Source: an uncultured Bacillota bacterium
GTDB lineage: Bacteria > Bacillota > Clostridia > Peptostreptococcales > Anaerovoracaceae
Direction of reading: 5' to 3'
NCBI GenBank assembly: GCA_947302945.1
Contig: CAMYWZ010000018.1
Span: forward strand, 1-10,047
DNA: 10,047 nt
Shown here in pieces: positions 1 to 6,278 of this stretch. Under the pieces are notes generated by a model, which was not told the origin of the DNA, did no database searches, and saw only the letters and a program-made list of their open reading frames with translations. The number at the start of each line of letters is the position of its first letter. Position 1 is the first letter of the stretch. A program made the translations under genes and the position numbers.

Positions 1-886
1 CGTCATACTCGCCCGAGTAGTATACCCAGAGGGCAAGTATGCCGGTGTACGGGTTTTTCTTCATGGCCTCGGGGACGTTGAACGAAAGGCCGTACTCGTC
101 TACGTTGCGGCCTTCGGCCGTGGGCTTGCGCTGCTCCCTGTTGTACTTGTAAATCGATGTCTGCCTTTCGTTGCTGGCAGGATCATCGGCGATCTTGAAT
201 TTATAATATGTAAAGTCTTTGGTCTGGTCGTAGATCTTCTGGTACTCTTCGTATGAGTTGGTCTTGACGTTTTCCATGTTTGGATGCAGCGACTCCGTGC
301 CTTTGTAGCAGGAGATGCAGTACTGCATGGTCTGGAATTCGTCATCACCCTGTATCTTTGCAGCCAGATCCCTTTCGGGGTCGGAAATGTCTAAGGCGGC
401 GAGTACTGCCTTGCGGACCGCGGCGTCTTTTGAAGCATCGAACACCTTGGATTGGATCTCGTAAAGAGTGACCGCCCCGCTGTTTTGGTCTGTATCGTAG
501 GCGACGTATATGGTTTCGCTGGGTGTGTATTCGCCCCCTGTCTCGCCGACGTAGAACATTGCGCGCGGTGATTTGCCGCCGTCAAAGGCTATCCTGCTTG
601 CGGATACTCCGCCGGCGTTCAGCGTCTTCTCAATGGTCAGCAGTGCCTCTTTGACCTGAGGGTAGTTCTTTAGCTTGTTCTCTTCCTTTGCCGAATCTTC
701 AAAATCAGAGGTGAAGCCGTAGGGGTTCTTGGCGTTTGCGGAGCTGTTCTTTCCGCCGCCGTTTCCGCTGTTTCCGCTGTTGTTTGCGGTATTGCCGCCG
801 GACGGGCCGCAGGCTGACAGAGCGGAAAGTATGAGTACGGCTGCGATAAGCAGCGAAGCGATGCGGGAGATTCTTTTCCTATTCAT
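1..886 (-). CDS. Secreted lipoprotein of unknown function, 3' end beyond the window
   Basis: The frame is open from the ATG at 886 to the left edge without a stop, giving 295 residues of a longer protein. Residues 1-26 form a lipoprotein signal: MNRKRISR, a hydrophobic stretch (about 9-22), then the lipobox LSAC with Cys26 as the predicted lipidated residue. A low-complexity Gly/Asn/Ser tether follows (about 27-54), as expected for a protein held away from the membrane. The folded part (about 55 onward) is mixed and Tyr/Lys/Asp-rich, with a CISC pair at 190-193. I do not recognise a family, and no catalytic motif is visible. The start is supported by GAAAGG about 9 nt upstream and by an extended -10 promoter at 937-945. 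It is transcribed away from the DUF4342/two-component operon and may be regulated with it. Secretion as a lipoprotein is well supported; function is unknown. Confidence 0.88.
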   Translation of the reverse strand, partial: MNRKRISRIASLLIAAVLILSALSACGPSGGNTANNSGNSGNGGGKNSSANAKNPYGFTSDFEDSAKEENKLKNYPQVKEALLTIEKTLNAGGVSASRIAFDGGKSPRAMFYVGETGGEYTPSETIYVAYDTDQNSGAVTLYEIQSKVFDASKDAAVRKAVLAALDISDPERDLAAKIQGDDEFQTMQYCISCYKGTESLHPNMENVKTNSYEEYQKIYDQTKDFTYYKFKIADDPASNERQTSIYKYNREQRKPTAEGRNVDEYGLSFNVPEAMKKNPYTGILALWVYYSGEYD

Positions 887-936
887 AATAACGGACCTTT
901 CTTTGACAGGTGCTGTTTTTTTGAACTCATACGGGT

Positions 937-945
937 ATTATACCA
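937..945 (-). promoter_or_regulatory. Extended -10 promoter for the leftward lipoprotein gene
   Basis: Read on the minus strand, TGGTATAAT is a perfect TATAAT -10 box preceded by the TGn extension. It lies about 50 bp upstream of the ATG at 886. No convincing -35 hexamer exists 16-18 bp further upstream (the bases there read like CCCGAT), which fits an extended -10 promoter that works with little -35 contact or with an activator. Expected transcription start is near 930. Confidence 0.65.
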
Positions 946-1000
946 CCTAAAAGCTTCGTATCGGGTTTTTTTAATGTAAAAGGCTCAAAAATTATGCTAA

Positions 1001-1039
1001 AATTAATGAAACGTTAATCTTCCGTAAAGGACCCGTTAA
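1001..1039. promoter_or_regulatory. Candidate OmpR/PhoB-type operator: CGTWAA direct repeats at 11-bp period
   Basis: CGTTAA (1012-1017), CGTAAA (1023-1028) and CGTTAA (1034-1039) start exactly 11 bp apart. A degenerate fourth copy (AATTAA, 1001-1006) continues the same phase. On the other strand they read TTAACG-N5-TTTACG-N5-TTAACG, close to the TTnACA-type tandem boxes known for Bacillus PhoP. Known OmpR/PhoB-family regulators bind head-to-tail to direct repeats at this spacing. The operon just downstream encodes such a regulator, so autoregulation is the simplest reading (inference). The repeats also lie upstream of the divergent gene at 886. Confidence 0.55.
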
Positions 1040-1050
1040 GCCGGACCCGG

Positions 1051-1056
1051 TATCAT
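1051..1056 (+). promoter_or_regulatory. Candidate activator-dependent -10 box of the DUF4342/two-component operon
   Basis: TATCAT matches TATAAT at five of six positions. It begins 10 bp after the end of the last 7-bp repeat (1034-1040). That is the spacing between a pho box and the -10 in PhoB-activated promoters, where the repeats replace the -35. Transcription would start near 1063, giving a leader of about 46 nt. A competing candidate is the extended -10 TGCTAAAAT at 995-1003. If that were used, the repeats would lie just downstream of the start and would act in repression. Confidence 0.42.
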
Positions 1057-1108
1057 AAAGCCATCAAAAACACAGACGGACGGTGGTTCCGGGAAAGGGA
1101 TTAAAAAA

Positions 1109-1651
1109 ATGGATAACTTCGAAAAGGTAGAAAAACTCGTAGAAAAAGCAGGCGTTACTTATGAAGAGGCCAAGAAGGCCCTCGAGAAAGCCGACGGAGA
1201 TCTCCTGGATGCGATGATCATCCTCGAGAAGGACGGAAAGACAGCAGCTCCCAGACAGAGCAGCTACTCCACCCAGTATGAAGAGCAGGCGCAGTACGTA
1301 TCAGTAGCCACCCAGGTCGAGAACGACCGCAAGAGCTACGACAAGGACGAGCAGCGCCGTGAGAGAAAGGCCAAGTTCAGAGCGGGCATCGGAAGGATCA
1401 CCCACTTCCTGTCCAGCAACTTCCTGATCATACACAAGAACGGAGAGCTCGTCGCAAAGCTTCCGATGTGGGCAGTAGCGCTGATCTTCATCGTAGCATG
1501 GCACGTTGCCCTGATCGCCGTGATAGTCTCCCTGTTCTTCGGGGTCGGCTACACCTTCAGGGGCGAGGCTGACATGAAAGTCGCCAACGACGTCATGGAC
1601 AAGGCCAGCAGCGCGGCTGAGAAAGTAAAGGAAGAGTACAACAAGCTGTAA
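1109..1651 (+). CDS. DUF4342 membrane protein with N-terminal UBA-like domain
   Basis: This is a 180-residue protein. Residues 3-43 (FEKVEKLVEKAGVTYEEAKK, then ALEKADGDLLDAMIILEK) form the three-helix UBA/TS-N-like domain typical of DUF4342 proteins. Residues 44-95 are a polar, charged linker. Residues 104-118 (NFLIIHKNGELVAKLP) lead into one long hydrophobic segment (about 119-148), followed by a charged C-terminal helix (155-180). The layout matches DUF4342 (recalled family features, not searched). The function of the family is not established; the UBA-like fold suggests protein binding on the cytoplasmic side. The ATG at 1109 follows GGGAAAGGG (1091-1099). It is first in an operon with the response regulator (18-bp gap) and histidine kinase, so it may be an accessory or target of that system (inference). 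Confidence 0.85.
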   Translation: MDNFEKVEKLVEKAGVTYEEAKKALEKADGDLLDAMIILEKDGKTAAPRQSSYSTQYEEQAQYVSVATQVENDRKSYDKDEQRRERKAKFRAGIGRITHFLSSNFLIIHKNGELVAKLPMWAVALIFIVAWHVALIAVIVSLFFGVGYTFRGEADMKVANDVMDKASSAAEKVKEEYNKL

Positions 1652-1656
1652 GAAGC

Positions 1657-1665
1657 GGAGGAGGA
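1657..1665 (+). promoter_or_regulatory. Strong ribosome binding site that fixes a GTG start
   Basis: GGAGGAGGA lies just before the GTG at 1670 with normal spacing. No ATG lies in frame nearby, and the receiver domain begins immediately (APRILIVEDE), so GTG is the start. Confidence 0.8.
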
Positions 1666-1669
1666 CCCG

Positions 1670-2398
1670 GTGGCTCCAAGGATATTGATAGTAGAAGACG
1701 AAGAGAAGATGGCGCGCTTTATCGAGCTTGAGCTTTCGCACGAAGGCTACGAGGTGCTCAAAGCGGCCGACGGCAGGACAGCGCTCGAAAGGGCGCTGTC
1801 CGAAGACCTTGATCTGATCCTTCTCGACATCATGCTGCCGGAGCTGAATGGGCTTGAGGTCCTAAGGCGCCTTCGCGCCGAAAAGCAGACCCCGGTCATA
1901 CTCCTTACCGCAAGGGATTCAGTGATGGACAAGGTCTCGGGGCTGGACGCAGGCGCCATAGACTACATCACCAAGCCTTTTGCCATAGAGGAGCTTCTGG
2001 CCAGGATACGCGTGGCCTTAAAGTTCAGGAGCGTTCCGCCTCAGGCGGCGCAGGGCGCGGAGAAGGAATCTGCCGGAGCCGCAAAGGCTCCGAAGGGAGC
2101 GCTTTGCTGGGGCAGGCTGGTCCTCGACGACAAGAGCCGTAGGGTAACCTGGGACGGCCGGGACATAGACCTTACCAACCGGGAGTTCCTCATGCTCCGC
2201 ATACTGCTTGAAAACCGCGACATAGTGCTTTCGCGCGACACGCTTCTGGACCGTGTATGCGGTTACGATTACATAGGGGAGACGAATATAGTGGATGTCT
2301 ATGTCAGGCATCTTCGTTCAAAGATCGATGAGGTATATGGGGTCAGAATGATCCAGACCGTCAGAGGAGCGGGTTATGTCATCAGGGGAGACCAATAG
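1670..2398 (+). CDS. OmpR/PhoB-family response regulator
   Basis: This 242-residue cytoplasmic transcription factor has a receiver domain at residues 4-118. It shows the acidic pocket E9-D10, phosphoacceptor D53 (LLDIMLP), T80 (LLTAR) and K102 (TKPF). Residues 120-145 are an Ala/Gly/Lys-rich linker, longer than usual. A winged-helix DNA-binding domain (about 146-240) includes DLTNREFLMLRILLENRD, the recognition-helix region NIVDVYVRHLRSKID and the C-terminal hairpin VRGAGYVI. All residues needed for phosphorylation are present. The usual AGADDY is AGAIDY here, a mild change. The kinase starts inside the last codons of this gene, so the two are translationally coupled. The likely operator is the 11-bp repeat array upstream of the operon. 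The specific stimulus and regulon cannot be read from sequence. Confidence 0.96.
   Translation: MAPRILIVEDEEKMARFIELELSHEGYEVLKAADGRTALERALSEDLDLILLDIMLPELNGLEVLRRLRAEKQTPVILLTARDSVMDKVSGLDAGAIDYITKPFAIEELLARIRVALKFRSVPPQAAQGAEKESAGAAKAPKGALCWGRLVLDDKSRRVTWDGRDIDLTNREFLMLRILLENRDIVLSRDTLLDRVCGYDYIGETNIVDVYVRHLRSKIDEVYGVRMIQTVRGAGYVIRGDQ
2363..2369 (+). promoter_or_regulatory. Ribosome binding site supporting the overlapping kinase start
   Basis: AGAGGAG lies 6 nt before the ATG at 2376, inside the end of the regulator gene. An in-frame ATG at 2409 has only a weak site upstream, so 2376 is preferred. This gives a 23-bp overlap with the regulator and translational coupling. Confidence 0.6.
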
Positions 2399-3632
2399 CA
2401 GCGGAAAAATGAATTCCATAACGCGCAGGCTCTGCGGATCGTTCGCAAGGCAGAGGGCCGGAAGGATAATCTTCTCGACTCTTCTGCTTTTTGCGCTGTG
2501 CTGCGGCGGCTACCTCGTGGTGCGCGAGTATGCGGCTCTGGGCTTTTTGAAGTGGAACGTTTCCCGCAGCCTTCACGTCGAAAGGACTGTCGGAGGCAAG
2601 ATCTACGACGTCATCTACAAGATCATGAATGCCGGAGAGGACCCGATAAGCATATCGGTCGGGAAGGCTCTCCTGACGATATGCATAGTGTTCGGGGCGA
2701 TACTCGTCGTAAGGCTGCTGTGGCTTCTGATAGTCTCGATGCCAAGGCAGAGCAAGCGCGTCAGGACCATACTGGCGCCCCTCAACGAACTGGCTTTAAA
2801 GGCCGACGAGCTCTCCCGCATGGAGTTCGGCGAGGACAAGTACCACGTTCTGGAGGACGCCATCGCCAGCCTCGACGCGGACGAGACGTCCAAGCTGTCG
2901 CTTGGCGACAGCGACCTTCTCGGCATCGAGGCCGCGGTCAACAACCTCCTCACCCGCATACGCGAAGCTAACCGCCAGCAGGCGCGCTTCGTCAACGACG
3001 CTTCGCACGAGCTGCGCACGCCCATCGCCGTGATCGGCGGCTACGCGGACATGCTCGCGCGCTGGGGCAAGAACGACGAAAAGGTCCTAAACGAGTCCAT
3101 CGCCGCCATCCAGACCGAGACCGAGCGCATGAAGCATCTCGTGGAGCAGCTCCTCTTCCTCGCCCGCGGCGACAGCGGCAAGACCCAGCTGCAGAAAGAG
3201 ACCGTCCAGCTCGCGTCCCTTATGAAAGAGGCCTACGAAGAGTCCGTCATGATAGACGAAAAGCACGTCTACCGCTTCAGGGACGAGAGCAATGGCTGCA
3301 CCATACAGGCGGACCCGGGCCTTCTTAAGCAGGCAGTCCGCATACTCATAGACAACGCCGCAAAGTACACGAAGGAGGGCGACGAGATAGTCCTGAGCTG
3401 CGGGCTTGCGGACGGGCACCCCTACCTTCAGGTGCAGGACTGCGGCATAGGCATGGCGGAGGCAGACGCGCGGCATATGTTCGAGCGCTTCTACCGCGCC
3501 GACAAGGCCAGAAGCTTCGAAGGCACCGGTCTCGGCCTTTCCATCGCCAAGTGGATAGTCGACAAGCACAAAGGCTACTTCGAAGTCGTTTCCCGCCAGG
3601 ACATAGGCACCAGGATACGCATAGTTTTATAG
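2376..3632 (+). CDS. Membrane sensor histidine kinase, partner of the upstream regulator
   Basis: This is a 418-residue kinase. Transmembrane segments lie at about 30-50 and 98-121, enclosing an extracytoplasmic loop of roughly 48 residues. A HAMP-like region follows (about 122-200), with APLNELALKADELS as the first helix and LLGIEAAVNNLLTRIRE as the second; the connector between them is longer than in a standard HAMP. The dimerisation helix carries the H-box FVNDASHELRTP with phosphoaccepting His211. The ATPase domain has the N-box around Asn327 (ILIDNAAKY), G1 DCGIGM (355-360), the F-box FERFYR (369-374) and G2 GTGLGL (383-388). All catalytic boxes are intact. The sensing loop resembles no ligand domain I recognise, so the signal is unknown; DUF4342, first gene of the operon, may contribute. 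An alternative start at 2409 would remove 11 residues. Confidence 0.96.
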   Translation: MSSGETNSSGKMNSITRRLCGSFARQRAGRIIFSTLLLFALCCGGYLVVREYAALGFLKWNVSRSLHVERTVGGKIYDVIYKIMNAGEDPISISVGKALLTICIVFGAILVVRLLWLLIVSMPRQSKRVRTILAPLNELALKADELSRMEFGEDKYHVLEDAIASLDADETSKLSLGDSDLLGIEAAVNNLLTRIREANRQQARFVNDASHELRTPIAVIGGYADMLARWGKNDEKVLNESIAAIQTETERMKHLVEQLLFLARGDSGKTQLQKETVQLASLMKEAYEESVMIDEKHVYRFRDESNGCTIQADPGLLKQAVRILIDNAAKYTKEGDEIVLSCGLADGHPYLQVQDCGIGMAEADARHMFERFYRADKARSFEGTGLGLSIAKWIVDKHKGYFEVVSRQDIGTRIRIVL

Positions 3633-3663
3633 CGGCAGAGGGCTGCCGGCCCTCAGCTGCCAC

Positions 3664-3692
3664 TTGACTAAATCTGCCGGCTGAAGCATAAT
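3664..3692 (+). promoter_or_regulatory. Near-consensus housekeeping promoter of the four-gene cluster
   Basis: The -35 TTGACT (3664-3669) and the -10 CATAAT (3687-3692) each match consensus at five of six positions. They are separated by the optimal 17 bp. Transcription is expected near 3699, giving a T-rich leader of about 40 nt before the ATG at 3741. It separates the four-gene cluster from the upstream two-component operon. This is the best primary-sigma promoter in the window. Confidence 0.72.
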
Positions 3693-3713
3693 AAAGAGTA
3701 CAGTCGGTTTTTT
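3677..3713 (+). terminator. Possible weak terminator after the kinase gene, overlapping the promoter
   Basis: CCGGCTG (3677-3683) can pair with CAGTCGG (3701-3707), 7 bp with one G-U pair, and is followed by six T (3708-3713). The 17-nt loop is long for an intrinsic terminator, and the element overlaps the promoter at 3664-3692, so the match may be coincidental. It would stop read-through from the two-component operon without affecting transcripts that start inside its loop. Confidence 0.33.
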
Positions 3714-3740
3714 ATTGCGTTTTTTAAGGGAGGCGGAATA

Positions 3741-5249
3741 ATGGATCTTTACACAGGTATAAAATCTGCCAGCGTTTACAGAGGCGGCGCCGAGATCGTA
3801 AGAAGAGGCACAGCGGATCTTGAGGCCGGCACGCAGACTCTCTACGTTCACGGGATCTCTCAGAGTTCCCAGATAGACACGGCAAGGCTTTTCTGCCAGG
3901 AAGGCCTGTCCTGCTCGGATCTGCGCTTCGTGGACCGCTTCGGCGGCGAAGAGGATCCTAAGGTAACGGAGCTTCGCGAGAAGATCGCCGCTCTTGAAAA
4001 GCACATCGAGGTCAGGGAACTTCAGGTCAAGCTCTGGAAGGACAACGGAAACTTCAGCAGCCGCGACCAGCAGCCCGCCGCCGAGGTGCAGGAATACATA
4101 GAAAAACTCGCTGAGCGCCTCGAATCGCTCAACAAAGACATATTAGACACAAAGAAGAAGATAGAAGGGCTCAACAAGCAGATCGAAGAGCTGCAGAAAG
4201 ACGGCAGCCAGCCTGTCCTTGCGGCTGAAGTCACGGCGGAGAAGACCGGACGCTTCACTTTCGAGCTCAGATACTTCGAGAACGGCGCCTGGTGGAGGCC
4301 GGTCTACGAGATACACTCCGACGGAGAAGCCCCGCTTGCCATGCGCATGAGGGCAAACATCAGGCAGAACACCTACGAGGACTGGGAAGGCATAGAGCTC
4401 TCGCTTCTCACCGGAAGCCCCAATGCCGCAGGAACGATCCCCGTGCTCAGGCCGCTCTACCTTGACATCAGGCAGCCGGTGCAGCTGCGCAGGAGCAACA
4501 GCATGATGGGCGGCGCGATGATGAAGGCCGCAGGCGCGCGCGCGGACGCCATGGTCATGGAGGAGGCTGCTTTCGACGCGGCCGAAGCACCCATGATGTT
4601 CATGGCAACAGCCCAGGCTCAGGTCGAGCAGGGCGAGACCGCCACCGAATACAAGCTCCCCGGCGGCAGGGACGTCCAGAAGGGCGGAGACGGCACCGTC
4701 GCGGACATCCAGGTCTACACCATACCCGCGGAATACCGCGTGGCTTCGGTCCCCAGGCTCGAGCAGAGCGCATGGCTCGTGGCAGCCGTAAAACCCGCGG
4801 ACCTGCCCATAACCAGCGCAGTCGAGACCGCCGTGTACTATAAGAACAGCTACATAGGCAAGATCACCCTGGACCCGGACCTCACGAAGGACGAGGCGGA
4901 GATCACCCTCGGCAAGGCCGAAAGGGTCTACGTCAGCTTCAAAGAGGTCAGCCGCAAGACTTCTACCGCCATCCTCAAGGGCCTCGCAGTCGTGGACTAC
5001 GTCTACGAGATCACGCTCCGCAACGAATCCGGCAGGGACATCAGCCTTTCCGTCAAGGATCAGGTACCCATCTCGGAGAACAAGGACATCACCGTGGAGC
5101 AGCTGGAGATCTCCGGCGCCGAGAAGGACGAAGAGACGGGCATACTCACCTGGCGCAGCAAGCTCGAAGCCGGAAAAACCGCCTCTTACACGATACGCTA
5201 CAAAGTCTCAAGACCTAAGGATAAGACCATAAACGAGATCAGAAGATAA
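3741..5249 (+). CDS. DUF4139 (MuiA-like) protein with DUF4140 N-terminal domain
   Basis: This 502-residue protein has no signal peptide or membrane segment. Residues 5-68 (IKSASVYRGGAEIVRRG, then DLEAGTQTLYVHGI) match the N-terminal DUF4140 domain of the mucoidy-inhibitor MuiA family. Residues 73-154 are a charged coiled coil. Residues 168-497 form DUF4139: FELRYFENGAWWRPVYEI near its start, and the conserved end DQVPISENKDI (440-450), GILTW (467-471) and IRYKVSRPKD (485-494). The length is normal for the family. The biochemical role is unknown; the family name comes from an effect on mucoidy, and a role here is not established. Odd feature: a Met/Ala-rich insertion (about 252-296) with nine Met. 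The ATG follows GGGAGG and a strong promoter. It is first of four closely spaced co-directional genes. Confidence 0.9.
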   Translation: MDLYTGIKSASVYRGGAEIVRRGTADLEAGTQTLYVHGISQSSQIDTARLFCQEGLSCSDLRFVDRFGGEEDPKVTELREKIAALEKHIEVRELQVKLWKDNGNFSSRDQQPAAEVQEYIEKLAERLESLNKDILDTKKKIEGLNKQIEELQKDGSQPVLAAEVTAEKTGRFTFELRYFENGAWWRPVYEIHSDGEAPLAMRMRANIRQNTYEDWEGIELSLLTGSPNAAGTIPVLRPLYLDIRQPVQLRRSNSMMGGAMMKAAGARADAMVMEEAAFDAAEAPMMFMATAQAQVEQGETATEYKLPGGRDVQKGGDGTVADIQVYTIPAEYRVASVPRLEQSAWLVAAVKPADLPITSAVETAVYYKNSYIGKITLDPDLTKDEAEITLGKAERVYVSFKEVSRKTSTAILKGLAVVDYVYEITLRNESGRDISLSVKDQVPISENKDITVEQLEISGAEKDEETGILTWRSKLEAGKTASYTIRYKVSRPKDKTINEIRR

Positions 5250-5273
5250 GGCAGAGCCGGAAAGGAAAGCGCC

Positions 5274-6242
5274 ATGGAAAGAAAACTGATACCGCAGACC
5301 GATCTGAATGTCTCCCGCATGTGCCTGGGCACCATGATGTTCGGAGGCCAGACCGCAAAGGAAGACGCCATAAAGATAGTCCACGCCGCTATCGACGGAG
5401 GGATAAACTTCTTAGATACAGCCAACATCTATACTAAAGGCAGCTGCGAGACCATACTCGGCGAAGCCCTCGAAGGCCGCCGCGACAAGGTCGTCCTCGC
5501 CACCAAGGTCGGCGGACCCGCCTGGGAAGGCCCGGACGGACGCGGCAACGGCAGGACCCACGTGCTCGCCAGCGTCGAAAAGAGCCTCGAACGTCTCCGC
5601 ACGGATTACATAGACATCTTCTACTACCATTTCCCCGACCACAAGACGGATTTCGAGGAGATGGCCGGTACCATGGACATGCTGGTAAAGCAGGGCAAGA
5701 TACGTTACTGGGGCGTCAGCAATTTCGCGGCGTGGGAGATCTGCAGCCTTGTTGAAAAGGCCCGCGCAGCCGGGTACGCAGCACCCGTCATCACACAGAG
5801 CGTCTACAACATGCTCACCCGCGGCGCCGACGAGGAACTCATACCCTTCATCAAGGCCTACAACATAGGGCTCGCGCCCTACAATCCTCTGGCAGCAGGT
5901 CTGCTCACAGGAAAGCACAGCCGCGAGAAGGCCGTGGAGAACACCCGCTTCGCGCTTGAAAAAGGCTACCGCCTGCGCTACTGGAAGGATCAGAATTTCG
6001 ACGCGGTGGACATGCTGGCCGGAGTTGCGAAAGAGGCCGGTATAAGCCTTCTGGAGCTCGCGGTCCGCTGGCTGCTCTCAGAGCCTGCCATCACCGCTCC
6101 CATCATAGGCGTCAGCAAGCTGGAGCAGCTGCTTCAGAACATGAGCCTCGTGGAAAAAGGCCCTCTTCCGGAAGACCTCCGCGAAAAGTGCAACGGCGCC
6201 TGGGATATGATCAAGGGCGATTACTTCAACTATCATCGTTAG
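5274..6242 (+). CDS. Aldo/keto reductase family oxidoreductase
   Basis: This 322-residue cytoplasmic enzyme is expected to reduce aldehydes or ketones with NADPH on a TIM barrel. The catalytic tetrad is complete and in standard positions: Asp48 and Tyr53 (FLDTANIY), Lys78 (LATKVGG) and His119 (FYYHFPD). Later signatures include GKIRYWGVSNF, the cofactor-side loop YNPLAAGLLTGK and the C-terminal PIIGVSK. It resembles the YajO/Tas-like branch of the superfamily (AKR11/12-like, by recall). Branch and substrate cannot be fixed by eye. AAAGGA precedes the ATG, and the gap to the DUF4139 gene is 24 bp with no promoter, so it belongs to that operon. Confidence 0.95.
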   Translation: MERKLIPQTDLNVSRMCLGTMMFGGQTAKEDAIKIVHAAIDGGINFLDTANIYTKGSCETILGEALEGRRDKVVLATKVGGPAWEGPDGRGNGRTHVLASVEKSLERLRTDYIDIFYYHFPDHKTDFEEMAGTMDMLVKQGKIRYWGVSNFAAWEICSLVEKARAAGYAAPVITQSVYNMLTRGADEELIPFIKAYNIGLAPYNPLAAGLLTGKHSREKAVENTRFALEKGYRLRYWKDQNFDAVDMLAGVAKEAGISLLELAVRWLLSEPAITAPIIGVSKLEQLLQNMSLVEKGPLPEDLREKCNGAWDMIKGDYFNYHR

Positions 6243-6247
6243 AATGC

Positions 6248-6261
6248 CGGCCGCAAGGCCG
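6248..6261 (+). other. Short intercistronic hairpin with GNRA-type loop
   Basis: CGGCC-GCAA-GGCCG forms a 5-bp all-GC stem with a GCAA tetraloop. It sits between the reductase stop and the lipoprotein ribosome binding site (GGGGG, 6268-6272). No T-run follows, so it is not an intrinsic terminator. It may stabilise or separate the two messages, or be chance. Confidence 0.4.
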
Positions 6262-6278
6262 TTAAAAGGGGGAAACTC

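Noticed and set aside
767..793. Short tandem repeat of GTTTCCGCT in the leftward lipoprotein gene.
   Set aside because: It encodes the Asn-Ser-Gly tether after the lipobox. Only two near copies exist, too few for a phase-variable tract.
1029..1049. GGACCCG direct repeats at 1029 and 1043, 14 bp apart.
   Set aside because: The 14-bp spacing does not fit OmpR-type binding, and GGACCCG recurs in coding and ribosome-binding contexts elsewhere in the window, so it is probably compositional.
1301..1741. A 146-codon minus-strand frame across the DUF4342 and regulator genes.
   Set aside because: It spans the junction of two well-supported sense genes and would need a promoter inside the receiver domain; none is seen.
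3087..3569. A 160-codon minus-strand frame inside the kinase gene.
   Set aside because: The sense strand holds the H-, N-, G1-, F- and G2-boxes; the antisense frame has no recognisable domain or start signal.
3634..3661. A GC-rich hairpin directly after the kinase stop as an intrinsic terminator.
   Set aside because: The stem is convincing, but no T-run follows and the -35 of the next promoter begins 3 bp later, so it is not listed as a terminator.
5412..5918. A 168-codon minus-strand frame inside the aldo/keto reductase.
   Set aside because: It is fully antisense to a gene with an intact catalytic tetrad and shows no translation signal.
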